NCBI GenBank assembly: GCA_019057975.1
Contig: JAHLWJ010000083.1
Span: forward strand, 1 to 15,644
DNA length: 15,644 nt
Source: Promethearchaeota archaeon
GTDB lineage: Archaea; Asgardarchaeota; Lokiarchaeia; Sigynarchaeales; SOKP01
Direction: 5' to 3'
Positions within the stretch are counted from its first letter, which is position 1. Every line of letters begins with the position of its first letter. Below are positions 8,209-14,363 of this stretch, in pieces. Under the pieces are notes generated by a model. That model made no database searches. It saw only the letters and a program-made list of their open reading frames with translations, and was not told the DNA's origin. A program made the position numbers and the translations under genes.

Positions 8209-8492
8209 CTAGCTTAGAATAAAACCATTATCTTTTTGTTCAATTAACTTTCTTTCAAGAAATTTATCAAAATGCTTCTGAATCATTATTAATTCAGCAA
8301 CAATTTTATACTCCTTGAATTCACTGTAATCTTTTTATTTACTTCATATTCTCTTGAGCTCACTTTGTCTAAAATACTATAAAGAACTCACGCTTTTAAA
8401 GATATACACTTTAATGAAACGAATTTTTGCCAGACATCTCTAAGATATCTATATTCAATACGCCTATTTAAATCTACGCACCCACATGACTT
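8209..8492 (-). pseudogene. Possible decayed reading frame in the 8145-8546 gap
   Basis: No intact gene lies between 8145 and 8546. On the minus strand, however, a protein-like frame runs from 8492 to 8388 (…DLNRRIEYRYLRDVWQKF…), meets one TGA, and continues in the same frame (VLYSILDKVSSREYEVNK). At an A-rich run near 8331-8340 it could shift into the frame KDYSEFKEYKIVAELIMIQK…, which ends at TAG 8209-8211. One nonsense codon plus one homopolymer frameshift is what a decaying gene, or a sequencing error, would leave. I do not recognise the protein. The frame is short, and AT-rich DNA can give such frames by chance. Confidence 0.3.
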
Positions 8493-8546
8493 TCAGATTT
8501 GTGCCAATGGAAAATTTGATTAATTTAAAATAAGATTGAAAAAAAT

Positions 8547-8888
8547 TTATAATACCTTTTTTATTTTTTTGGCTAATTCCTGAGCATCCTCGTCTGATTC
8601 CTCGAGAATTTTGAATAGTCCCTCAGGGTTGACTATTAATGCCGCGTCTATGAGCTTTTGTAAGCCAATCACGGTTTCCATGCGCTCGTTCTTTTGTAAA
8701 TGGAATATTACGTTCCCTAACTGATTTTTGAGCGCACCCTTCTCTGATTCAAGGGCTACGTTTAGCAGCGCAGGGCAGACCTCTTCCAGGGTCTCTTTAC
8801 TTACTGATCGGGCAAACTCGTAAATTTGGGATCTTTGCGTGTCTGTTATCCCTACGACCTTCTCCTCTATTTTTTGGATTGGTTCCAT
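8547..8888 (-). CDS. Small helical hypothetical protein, higher G+C
   Basis: 113 residues, family not recognised. It is predicted all-helical, with repeated amphipathic helices near 3-30, 32-48, 50-66, 68-85 and 90-112. It has an acidic stretch EESDEDAQE (95-103) and a Lys-rich end (AKKIKKVL). There is no Cys pair, signal or membrane segment apart from the single Cys near residue 38. Helix-turn repeats such as NVALESEKGALKNQLGNVIF and LIDAALIVNPEGLFKIL suggest a small helical-repeat or adaptor protein. Its DNA is visibly richer in G+C and in codons such as CTC, GCG and CGC than its neighbours, which hints at high expression or a different origin. It is divergent from the gene at 9487 across a 598-base region full of recurring motifs. 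Confidence 0.65.
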   Translation of the reverse strand: MEPIQKIEEKVVGITDTQRSQIYEFARSVSKETLEEVCPALLNVALESEKGALKNQLGNVIFHLQKNERMETVIGLQKLIDAALIVNPEGLFKILEESDEDAQELAKKIKKVL

Positions 8889-9486
8889 TTTCTGTTATCA
8901 CATCCACTTTTTTTGATTTTTTTTGGTTATTTTATTATTCTTTTTTGACCGATCATAATAATTCAATGTTCATATATAAATGTTTTCTGTCAAAAAAGGT
9001 AATTATTTTTCCGAAATCTGTCAAAATTCAATTTTTAGTCTTTTTTTGTTAACATTCATGACTGAAAAATGAAAGCCCATTTTTATGGGAATCACCCTAT
9101 TATTGAATAACTTTTACTTTTTGATCGACTGCATTATTAACAAATTGATAACGATTAAGGCACGAAAACGCACCTACTTTAATATGATAGTAATTTTTCT
9201 GTCATGCGAGTACTGAAAAAATGATCAAAATACATAGTTTTTTTTTGACAATTTTCGGAATCAGTAATAACTCGCTTATTGTTTATGAAAACCGTACATT
9301 TTGATCAAGATAAACAGTCAATCGCGTTTTTATTTCCCAAACGAAAAACTTTTCAATATGATCATTATAGATTATATCGATCACACTTTTTGTAGATCAC
9401 GCAACATAATTTAGAAAAATGATCGGTATTTAAATATGATTGATCATATATTTTAATTAGAACACAAAAAAAAATGAGGGAATAAG
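8889..9486. promoter_or_regulatory. 598-base non-coding region with iterated TGATCA motif
   Basis: No reading frame worth reporting lies here. The sequence GATC occurs nine times (8951, 9123, 9223, 9303, 9360, 9379, 9395, 9421, 9442), far more than its AT-rich composition would predict. Several copies share an oriented extension, TGATCANNATA: 8950-8960 (CGATCATAATA), 9222-9232, 9302-9312 and 9359-9369. Degenerate copies are at 9420-9430 and 9441-9450. Separate CTGTCAAAA copies lie at 8987-8995 and 9018-9026, with TTTTGACA at 9243-9250. A small hairpin CCCAT-TTTT-ATGGG is at 9076-9089. It probably contains the divergent promoters of the two small flanking genes and multiple protein-binding sites. 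A replication or segregation locus is an alternative. Confidence 0.5.
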
Positions 9487-9747
9487 ATGGGTCAAGAAGA
9501 AAAATTGGAAGAAACGATGGAAAATTATCGCAATATTCGGGAATGCCTAACCGGATTGTACGAAATTATCAATATTAATTTTAACGAGAAGGATTTTTAT
9601 CATCAAGCGGCTATGGATAATTTAAACAATCTAAATAATAATATCCTGGAGCTGTTAAGAAATTCACATACTCCTCGCGAGATTCGAATTAAGTTGCGAG
9701 AGATAGAGTTTGATGAGAAGCAAGCTGAGGAAGTTTTTCCTTTATAA
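9487..9747 (+). CDS. Small helical hypothetical protein
   Basis: 86 residues, family not recognised. It is predicted helical and acidic at the N-terminus (QEEKLEETMENY). An Asn-rich amphipathic segment NLNNLNNNILELL (45-57) and a helix starting at SHTPREIRIKLREIEF (60-75) follow. There is no membrane segment and no Cys motif except C13. The start is well supported by GAGGG at 9476-9480, 6 bases ahead of ATG 9487, and a TATA-like stretch (catatatttta) about 40 bases upstream. It shares the motif-rich region 8889-9486 with the divergent small gene at 8547-8888. Two small helical proteins regulated from one region could act together. T-runs at 9799-9816 probably end its transcript. Confidence 0.65.
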   Translation: MGQEEKLEETMENYRNIRECLTGLYEIININFNEKDFYHQAAMDNLNNLNNNILELLRNSHTPREIRIKLREIEFDEKQAEEVFPL

Positions 9748-10079
9748 TCTAATTTTTATTATTTAGTGTTTATTGCTAATTGTTTATTATTTATTGTGTT
9801 TTTTATGCTTTTTTTTGCTTTTAGGATATAGTGTTTTTTGAAACGGTTTGGTTAAAATTTTTCTATCATTATTATGCCAAAGACTGGATTTATATTGGAT
9901 TTATATTGGGTCTATCCGTTTTATGAGCAAGATTTTATCAAAATTTGTGAATGATTACTGAAATATTTACGAGTAATAGTTAACTTTTACTACGATTCTA
10001 AAAGTAAAAATCAGCATAAACAATTTAATGAGTTCTAAATTTATAATTTAATAAATATCATTGAATTTGGTTTGTAAAA
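9748..10079. other. Intergenic stretch with no gene seen
   Basis: This 332-base AT-rich stretch holds no frame I can support. It starts with T-rich sequence that ends the upstream gene. A perfect 11-base tandem duplication, TGGATTTATAT, lies at 9885-9895 and 9896-9906. AT-rich TATA-like sequence (10037-10057) probably belongs to the promoter of the esterase gene starting at 10080. Confidence 0.5.
9799..9816 (+). terminator. Double T-run terminator
   Basis: T6 (9799-9804) and T8 (9809-9816) lie 52 and 62 bases after the stop codon of the small gene at 9487-9747. Successive oligo-T tracts are the usual archaeal factor-independent terminator. Confidence 0.45.
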
Positions 10080-11057
10080 ATGTCATATGAAGAAATCTCG
10101 AAAGTTCATAAGGAACTTGGTAAATTAATAGAAGGAAGTTTTGAATTAAGAAGAAAGATAGCCAGAGAGTTTGCGACTCAAAAGGGCATACTGCTTAGGG
10201 ATATAGCATCAGGAAATGTAGATGGAAAAACAATGATAGAATTTAATCGCCATATTTCAAATAATTTAGGAGGAGAAAGAGCGAAAAATATCCCTAAAGA
10301 TGTAGGTATAGAAAGATTTAAAATTGGGAACATTCCTGCTGAATGGATTTCCGTTCCTGAAGCTAATGAAGAAAAAGTGTTTTACAATTTATTTGGGGGC
10401 GGATATATCATGGGCACTTTAGAAAGCCGTCGATGGATCCCCTATCACGTTTCGCGAGCCACCAATTTACGATGTCTGAACATTGAGTACCGTTTAGCTC
10501 CGGAATACCCTTTTCCTGCAGCCTTAGAAGATTCAATTAAATCATATAAATGGCTAATATCGAAAGGTTTTGACCCGAAAAAGATAATTATTGGTGGGGA
10601 GTCAGCAGGTGGCGGATTAGCAATCGCAACTCTATTAAAACTAAAAGAGGAAAAATTATCACTTCCCGCAGCGGGAGTTTTAATGTCACCATGGGTAGAT
10701 CTTACAGCAAGTGGAAAATCTATTATTAGAAACCAAAAATTTGAGCCTTTAATACTAGAAGGTATAAAAAACATGGCTAAATCATATGCCCAGAAGGAAT
10801 CTCTTATTAATCCCTTAATTTCACCAGTTTTTGCCGATCTAAAAGGATTACCTCCGTTACTTATTCAGGCTGGTGGAATTGAAGCATTAGTAGACGACTC
10901 AATCTCCTTAGCCGAACGAGCAAAGACAGCTGGAGTAGAGGTTAAACTTGAAATATATGAGAATATGACTCATGTTTTTCAAAATTTTGGAGAGGAACTA
11001 TCCGAAAGTAGAAAAGCATTTGCAAATGTAAATGAGTTTATCCAAAAATTTATTTAA
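10080..11057 (+). CDS. HSL-family (alpha/beta hydrolase fold-3) esterase
   Basis: 325 residues, typical for hormone-sensitive-lipase-type carboxylesterases, which hydrolyse short acyl esters in the cytoplasm. An N-terminal cap of about 90 residues precedes the core. The oxyanion-hole motif is FGGGYIMG (105-112), with Phe where nearly all relatives have His (HGGG). The nucleophile is S175 in GESAGG (173-178). The acid is probably E268 in IEALVDD (267-273); a Glu at this position is known in part of the family. The catalytic His is H298 in MTHVF (296-300). YRLAPEYPFPAALED (137-151) and SPWVDLT (203-209) are further family marks. There is no signal peptide and no clear Shine-Dalgarno site. T9 directly follows the stop codon. 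The gene stands alone, so the substrate cannot be inferred from neighbours. Confidence 0.92.
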   Translation: MSYEEISKVHKELGKLIEGSFELRRKIAREFATQKGILLRDIASGNVDGKTMIEFNRHISNNLGGERAKNIPKDVGIERFKIGNIPAEWISVPEANEEKVFYNLFGGGYIMGTLESRRWIPYHVSRATNLRCLNIEYRLAPEYPFPAALEDSIKSYKWLISKGFDPKKIIIGGESAGGGLAIATLLKLKEEKLSLPAAGVLMSPWVDLTASGKSIIRNQKFEPLILEGIKNMAKSYAQKESLINPLISPVFADLKGLPPLLIQAGGIEALVDDSISLAERAKTAGVEVKLEIYENMTHVFQNFGEELSESRKAFANVNEFIQKFI

Positions 11058-11322
11058 TTTTTTTTTAGAATCGATACAAATTATTGTACCAAAGGCTTTT
11101 AAGGAATCCCTTGTAAACCCAGGTGAACTGTTTTTGACGTGCTATGTTATCAAGGGGCAATCATATCCCGCATTGCAAAAGTTAACGCGTTTTACCGAAA
11201 CCATAAGAGAAAATTCGGAAATTTGGCAAACCCTAAATATATCAATTAGAACAAGTGAGATTTTAGAAATAAACAACCCACCCGCCATTAAAACCGTGAT
11301 CAATGAGCTTTTTCTATCATAG
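11032..11322 (+). CDS. Possible small gene or 3' gene fragment
   Basis: A 96-residue frame begins inside the last 26 bases of the esterase gene and runs to 11322. The part after the T9 run reads like real protein: KAFKESLVNPGELFLTCYVI, then GQSYPALQKLTRF, SEIWQTLN and PPAIKTVINELF. It looks like the C-terminal end of a longer helical protein, so a 5'-truncated gene remnant is as likely as a complete small gene. There is no ribosome binding site, and the T-run of the esterase falls within the frame, both against normal expression. The pattern faintly recalls ends of GTPase-associated longin-like proteins of Asgard archaea, but I cannot confirm this. A minus-strand frame at 11142-11375 overlaps and looks like its shadow. 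Confidence 0.35.
   Translation: MSLSKNLFNFFLESIQIIVPKAFKESLVNPGELFLTCYVIKGQSYPALQKLTRFTETIRENSEIWQTLNISIRTSEILEINNPPAIKTVINELFLS
11058..11066 (+). terminator. T9 run after the esterase gene
   Basis: Nine consecutive T immediately follow the esterase stop codon (TAA at 11055-11057). There is no hairpin. An oligo-T tract of this length is a probable archaeal terminator. Confidence 0.5.
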
Positions 11323-11457
11323 CTTAAAAAATCTTTGTTTTTAATATTTCTCTTTTCGAAAACATTACATTTCATAATTCAAAATAATAAATATCATGAT
11401 TAATTTCAATAATTAAAGATAATAATGAAAATAAATATTGAAAGAGTGACTTAGAAA

Positions 11458-12123
11458 ATGACAATAATAACAACGAAAAAGCCTTTTGAAGAGGTTTTGG
11501 GTGCTTTAAAGAACGTAAACAAAATCGGGCTTGTTTCTTGTGGCAGTTGTGCGGCAATGTGTCAAACTGGTGGTACCGAGGGAGCGAAGGAAATGGCAGA
11601 GAAATTGGAGCAGGAGGGATTTGAAGTAGTAATAACAATTGTTCCTGAAGAAGTTTGTGATAATAGAGTCATGATGAAAGATTTTCGCAAAATTGACGAA
11701 GAATTAGGGGAAATAGATGCGATACTGACATTAAGTTGTGGTTTAGGGGTGGCAAGTATTACTCAAGTTCTTTCTAGAAAGCATCCAGATATCCCTGTTT
11801 TTATTAGTAATAATACAGAATTTATGGGAATGACAGAAAGGATCGGTAGATTCTATATGCGCTGTCGTGGATGCGGAGATTGTTTATTAAATGAGACAGG
11901 TGGAATTTGTCCAATCACAACTTGTGCTAAATCACTTATGAATGGACCATGTGGTGGTATGGTTCGCGGCAAATGTGAAGTTGGTAACTATGAAAAAGAT
12001 TGTGGTTGGGTGTTAATTTTCAATCGATTAAAAGAATTAGGAAGATTAGACTTATTTACTAAATTAAGAGACCCAGCAGATTGGAGTGAATCAGGTCATC
12101 AACGAGAAGTAGTTTGGAGGTAA
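11458..12123 (+). CDS. metV: MetV, accessory subunit of methylene-THF reductase
   Basis: 221 residues matching the MTHFR C-terminal/MetV family, an iron-sulfur and zinc-binding partner of MetF in Wood-Ljungdahl organisms. It is Cys-rich. An N-terminal part contains SCGSCAAMC (C28, C31, C35), C67 and C94 in a Rossmann-like region. A C-terminal cluster region contains CRGCGDC (C136, C139, C142), C151, C156, C165 in NGPCGGM (162-168), C173 and C182. The NGPCGG motif and these cysteines identify the family. MetV is thought to pass electrons to, or hold together, the MetF flavoprotein in the reduction of methylene- to methyl-tetrahydrofolate. It is the first gene of a two-gene operon: its stop codon overlaps the ribosome binding site of metF. 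An AT-rich TATA-like stretch lies about 70 bases upstream; there is no strong Shine-Dalgarno site. Confidence 0.9.
   Translation: MTIITTKKPFEEVLGALKNVNKIGLVSCGSCAAMCQTGGTEGAKEMAEKLEQEGFEVVITIVPEEVCDNRVMMKDFRKIDEELGEIDAILTLSCGLGVASITQVLSRKHPDIPVFISNNTEFMGMTERIGRFYMRCRGCGDCLLNETGGICPITTCAKSLMNGPCGGMVRGKCEVGNYEKDCGWVLIFNRLKELGRLDLFTKLRDPADWSESGHQREVVWR
12116..12121 (+). promoter_or_regulatory. Shine-Dalgarno site of metF
   Basis: GGAGGT spans the last codons and stop of metV and lies 7 bases ahead of ATG 12129. It decides the metF start in favour of 12129 over the in-frame TTG at 12114, which overlaps the site itself. It also implies translational coupling of the two subunits. Confidence 0.8.
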
Positions 12124-12128
12124 AAAAA

Positions 12129-13058
12129 ATGACAGAACAGAAAGTATACTCAAAATTAGGAGAGTTGATTGCAAAAGGAGAATTTGTCTTAACAGGCGAA
12201 CTTGAACCAGAAAAAACATGTGATCTTTCTCACACGATCCAGGAAGCAAAAGAAATGGCACCTTATGTTGTCGCTGCAAACGTGACCGATAGTCCTTTAG
12301 CAATAGTTACCATTAACTCAATGGCAGCATCACATATTATCCAAAGAGAAACGGGTTTGGAATGTGTGTGGCAATTAACAGTAAGAGATTGGAACAAAAT
12401 AGGGATTGTTGGACAAATTATGGGTGCTCAAGCATTAGGTTTACACAATATTCTTTCACTTACAGGTGATCATACAGCATTAGGTGATTGTCCAGAATCT
12501 AAACCCGTCTTCGATTTAGATTCAGCAACACTAATAAAACTTGTAAGAGAAATGGTTGATACAGGGGCGATTAATGGGCATGAAATTGAACATCCCCCTA
12601 AATTTCATGTAGGAGGTGCGGCTAATCCTAACGCAGATCCTATGGAATCAGAAATATTGAAAATTGGTAGGAAAGCTGAAGCAGGAGTAGAATTTATACA
12701 GACTCAAGTGGTTTACGATATAGATATGACAGCTGAGTTTTTAAGGGAAATCAAAAAATATAATGTACCTGTGTTTCTTGGAATTTTTCCTATGAAAAGT
12801 TATGGGATGGCGAAAGGATTTGATACGTTTGTTCCAGGTGTTGATGTACCCAAAGACATTCTTGCAAGATGGAAGCAAGTTAAAACAAATGTCACCGATA
12901 AGAAAGAACAAAAAGAGATGTATGATCAATTAAATTATGAATTTTTCAAGCCATTCATTACTGAATTAAAGTCAAAAGGGTTGTTAGCAGGAGTCCATTG
13001 TATGGCAGTACACTATACCCGTATCTTCCCTAAATTGATTGAAGTTATCAAAGCTTAA
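12129..13058 (+). CDS. metF: Methylenetetrahydrofolate reductase, MetF type
   Basis: 309 residues from ATG 12129, full length for the MetF catalytic subunit, a TIM-barrel flavoprotein reducing 5,10-methylene-THF to 5-methyl-THF. With residue 1 at this ATG, family features are LTGELEPEK (20-28) with the catalytic Glu near 23, NVTDSPLA (52-59), LTVRDWN (82-88), and SLTGDHTALGD (112-122) containing the flavin-site Asp. EAGVEFIQTQVVYD (183-196) and PVFLGIFPM (214-222) follow. It overlaps the metV transcript with a strong ribosome binding site, so the two are one complex. The metV-metF pairing is that of acetogens and other Wood-Ljungdahl organisms and indicates a tetrahydrofolate methyl branch. 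Most archaea use a tetrahydromethanopterin enzyme (Mer) instead, so this pair suggests a bacterial-type C1 branch. Direction (acetogenic or oxidative) cannot be told. Confidence 0.93.
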   Translation: MTEQKVYSKLGELIAKGEFVLTGELEPEKTCDLSHTIQEAKEMAPYVVAANVTDSPLAIVTINSMAASHIIQRETGLECVWQLTVRDWNKIGIVGQIMGAQALGLHNILSLTGDHTALGDCPESKPVFDLDSATLIKLVREMVDTGAINGHEIEHPPKFHVGGAANPNADPMESEILKIGRKAEAGVEFIQTQVVYDIDMTAEFLREIKKYNVPVFLGIFPMKSYGMAKGFDTFVPGVDVPKDILARWKQVKTNVTDKKEQKEMYDQLNYEFFKPFITELKSKGLLAGVHCMAVHYTRIFPKLIEVIKA

Positions 13059-13095
13059 ACTGATTAGGTAAAACTAAATCAATTCTAAATCTTAT

Positions 13096-13119
13096 TCATT
13101 TACTTTTTCTTTTAAATGA
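13096..13119. terminator. Hairpin with T-rich loop between convergent genes
   Basis: TCATTTA (13096-13102) and TAAATGA (13113-13119) form a 7-bp stem around a T-rich loop, 38 bases after the metF stop and ahead of the convergent radical SAM gene. The T-rich loop may end the metF transcript. The stem is weak and AT-rich. Confidence 0.3.
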
Positions 13120-13175
13120 GAAGTTTTAAATTACCAATATTTACTTTAAACAAAAGCTTCACCAAATTTAATTTT

Positions 13176-14243
13176 TTAACCGAAAGAAATTCCTCCTGAT
13201 TTCGTTATTAAACTAAAATCTTCCCACACATAACTTGTATCAATCATAGTAGGAGAATTGCAACTGTCGCAGTTTTCTGTTTCTTTTAGATATTGTTGAA
13301 ATCGTGGTAAATCCATGGCTTTTTTAACAGAAACTTCTCGCAAATTTGCTATTGGCTTATCTAATCTTAGACAATCTTCTACATCACCATTAGAATTAAC
13401 ATACATGAAGACTTTTCTAGCATGACATCGATAAGGTCTTTTACCTCCGATAAAATGTTTCAAATACATTTCTGAATTTAATATATGAGATCCATTCTTT
13501 TTTGATTCCAAGATTCTTGAGAAGGCATCACTTATTTCTTGCTCCGTTGCAGAAAGTTCTCCTTTTTCATCTACATCCCCCGTTGAATAATGGCGTATCG
13601 TATTTATCACATTAAATGCTATGGGAACCTCTACTTTATCACCGAGCGCAATCATTTCATCAACGCGATGAATGTTATACTTACTAATAGAAAAACTAAA
13701 TTGTAAAGAGATATGAGGATAATCTTTTTTAATCAAATCCACCGATTCCATTATTTTGTCATATAATCCGGGTAAAGCTCTAATTTTATCATGTTCTTCT
13801 TGTACAGGGGAATCAAGAGACATAAGAATAAGGTTAAGATCATCCCCAAATTCGGAGATTCGTTTAGGAATAAGATAACCATTGGTAACCATTCCTATAA
13901 AGGCAAAGTGAGCTTCATATTTGGCAAATTTTATAATGTCTGTGATGTCTCGACGTAATGTAGGTTCACCCCCCCAAAGAAGAGTTATAAAAAAGCCTGC
14001 TTCTCTCGCTTCCAAATAAATACGATTAATTTCTTCTAGTGATAATTCGTTTTTAGCTGAATTATCTTTCCAAAGACAAGACTCACAGTCACAATTACAT
14101 CGTAATGTCGTAAGGAAATGAAAAATGAATGGTCGACCTCCACTATCCTTTGCTTGTTTTGCTGCTACAGCCAATCTGGCAAATAGTTTTTTTTTTTGCC
14201 GCGTTATTTCTTTAGCTGTTATTTTTTGTTCCATAAAGGTCAT
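13176..14243 (-). CDS. Radical SAM protein with SPASM-like C-terminus
   Basis: 355 residues. The radical SAM cluster motif CxxxCxxC is C49, C53 and C56 (CNCDCESC, with extra C51). WGGEPTLR (90-97) is the SAM-binding GGEP motif, and MVTNGYLI (118-125) and LILMSLDS (138-145) are barrel strands typical of the family. The C-terminal part has C273, C291 after a VNSNGDVEDC segment (282-291), and CDSC (325-328). This resembles a shortened SPASM/Twitch region that holds an auxiliary iron-sulfur cluster. Such enzymes modify peptides, proteins or small molecules by radical chemistry. No precursor peptide gene is visible next to it, so the substrate is unknown. The start is either ATG 14243 or ATG 14234; a TATA-like ATAAATATA near 14257-14263 is better spaced for the second. 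Confidence 0.85.
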   Translation of the reverse strand: MTFMEQKITAKEITRQKKKLFARLAVAAKQAKDSGGRPFIFHFLTTLRCNCDCESCLWKDNSAKNELSLEEINRIYLEAREAGFFITLLWGGEPTLRRDITDIIKFAKYEAHFAFIGMVTNGYLIPKRISEFGDDLNLILMSLDSPVQEEHDKIRALPGLYDKIMESVDLIKKDYPHISLQFSFSISKYNIHRVDEMIALGDKVEVPIAFNVINTIRHYSTGDVDEKGELSATEQEISDAFSRILESKKNGSHILNSEMYLKHFIGGKRPYRCHARKVFMYVNSNGDVEDCLRLDKPIANLREVSVKKAMDLPRFQQYLKETENCDSCNSPTMIDTSYVWEDFSLITKSGGISFG

Positions 14244-14273
14244 TTATATAGTAATATATTTATGTGTTATCAG

Positions 14274-14335
14274 AAAAGTGTAGAAGAAATAAGGCAAATA
14301 ATTGCCAAATTATCATAAAAATAATCTACACTTTT
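14274..14335. repeat. Nested inverted repeat between GH2 and radical SAM genes
   Basis: AAAAGTGTAGA (14274-14284) and TCTACACTTTT (14325-14335) are perfect 11-base inverted repeats 40 bases apart. Between them lies a second perfect stem, GGCAA (14293-14297) and TTGCC (14302-14306), with a 4-base loop. It follows the GH2 stop and precedes the radical SAM start, both on the minus strand, where it ends in TTTT. It may be a terminator, a structured leader or small RNA, or a pair of operator half-sites. Confidence 0.5.
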
Positions 14336-14363
14336 TTTTAATTAAGTAATTATAATTTTCTTT

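Noticed and set aside
8889..9486. CRISPR array or leader
   Set aside because: The repeated motifs are only about 11 bases long, unevenly spaced (about 20 to 270 bases) and imperfect, with no cas gene in the window.
11372..11638. Minus-strand frame of 88 residues at the metV start
   Set aside because: It is antisense to the metV promoter and coding start, is Leu/Ser/Pro-rich low-complexity in character, and has no ribosome binding site.
12114..12128. TTG start for metF five codons upstream
   Set aside because: The TTG overlaps the GGAGGT ribosome binding site that serves ATG 12129, so the ATG is the real start.
14274..14335. Terminal inverted repeats of an insertion sequence
   Set aside because: The arms enclose only 40 bases with no transposase, and no flanking target duplication is visible.
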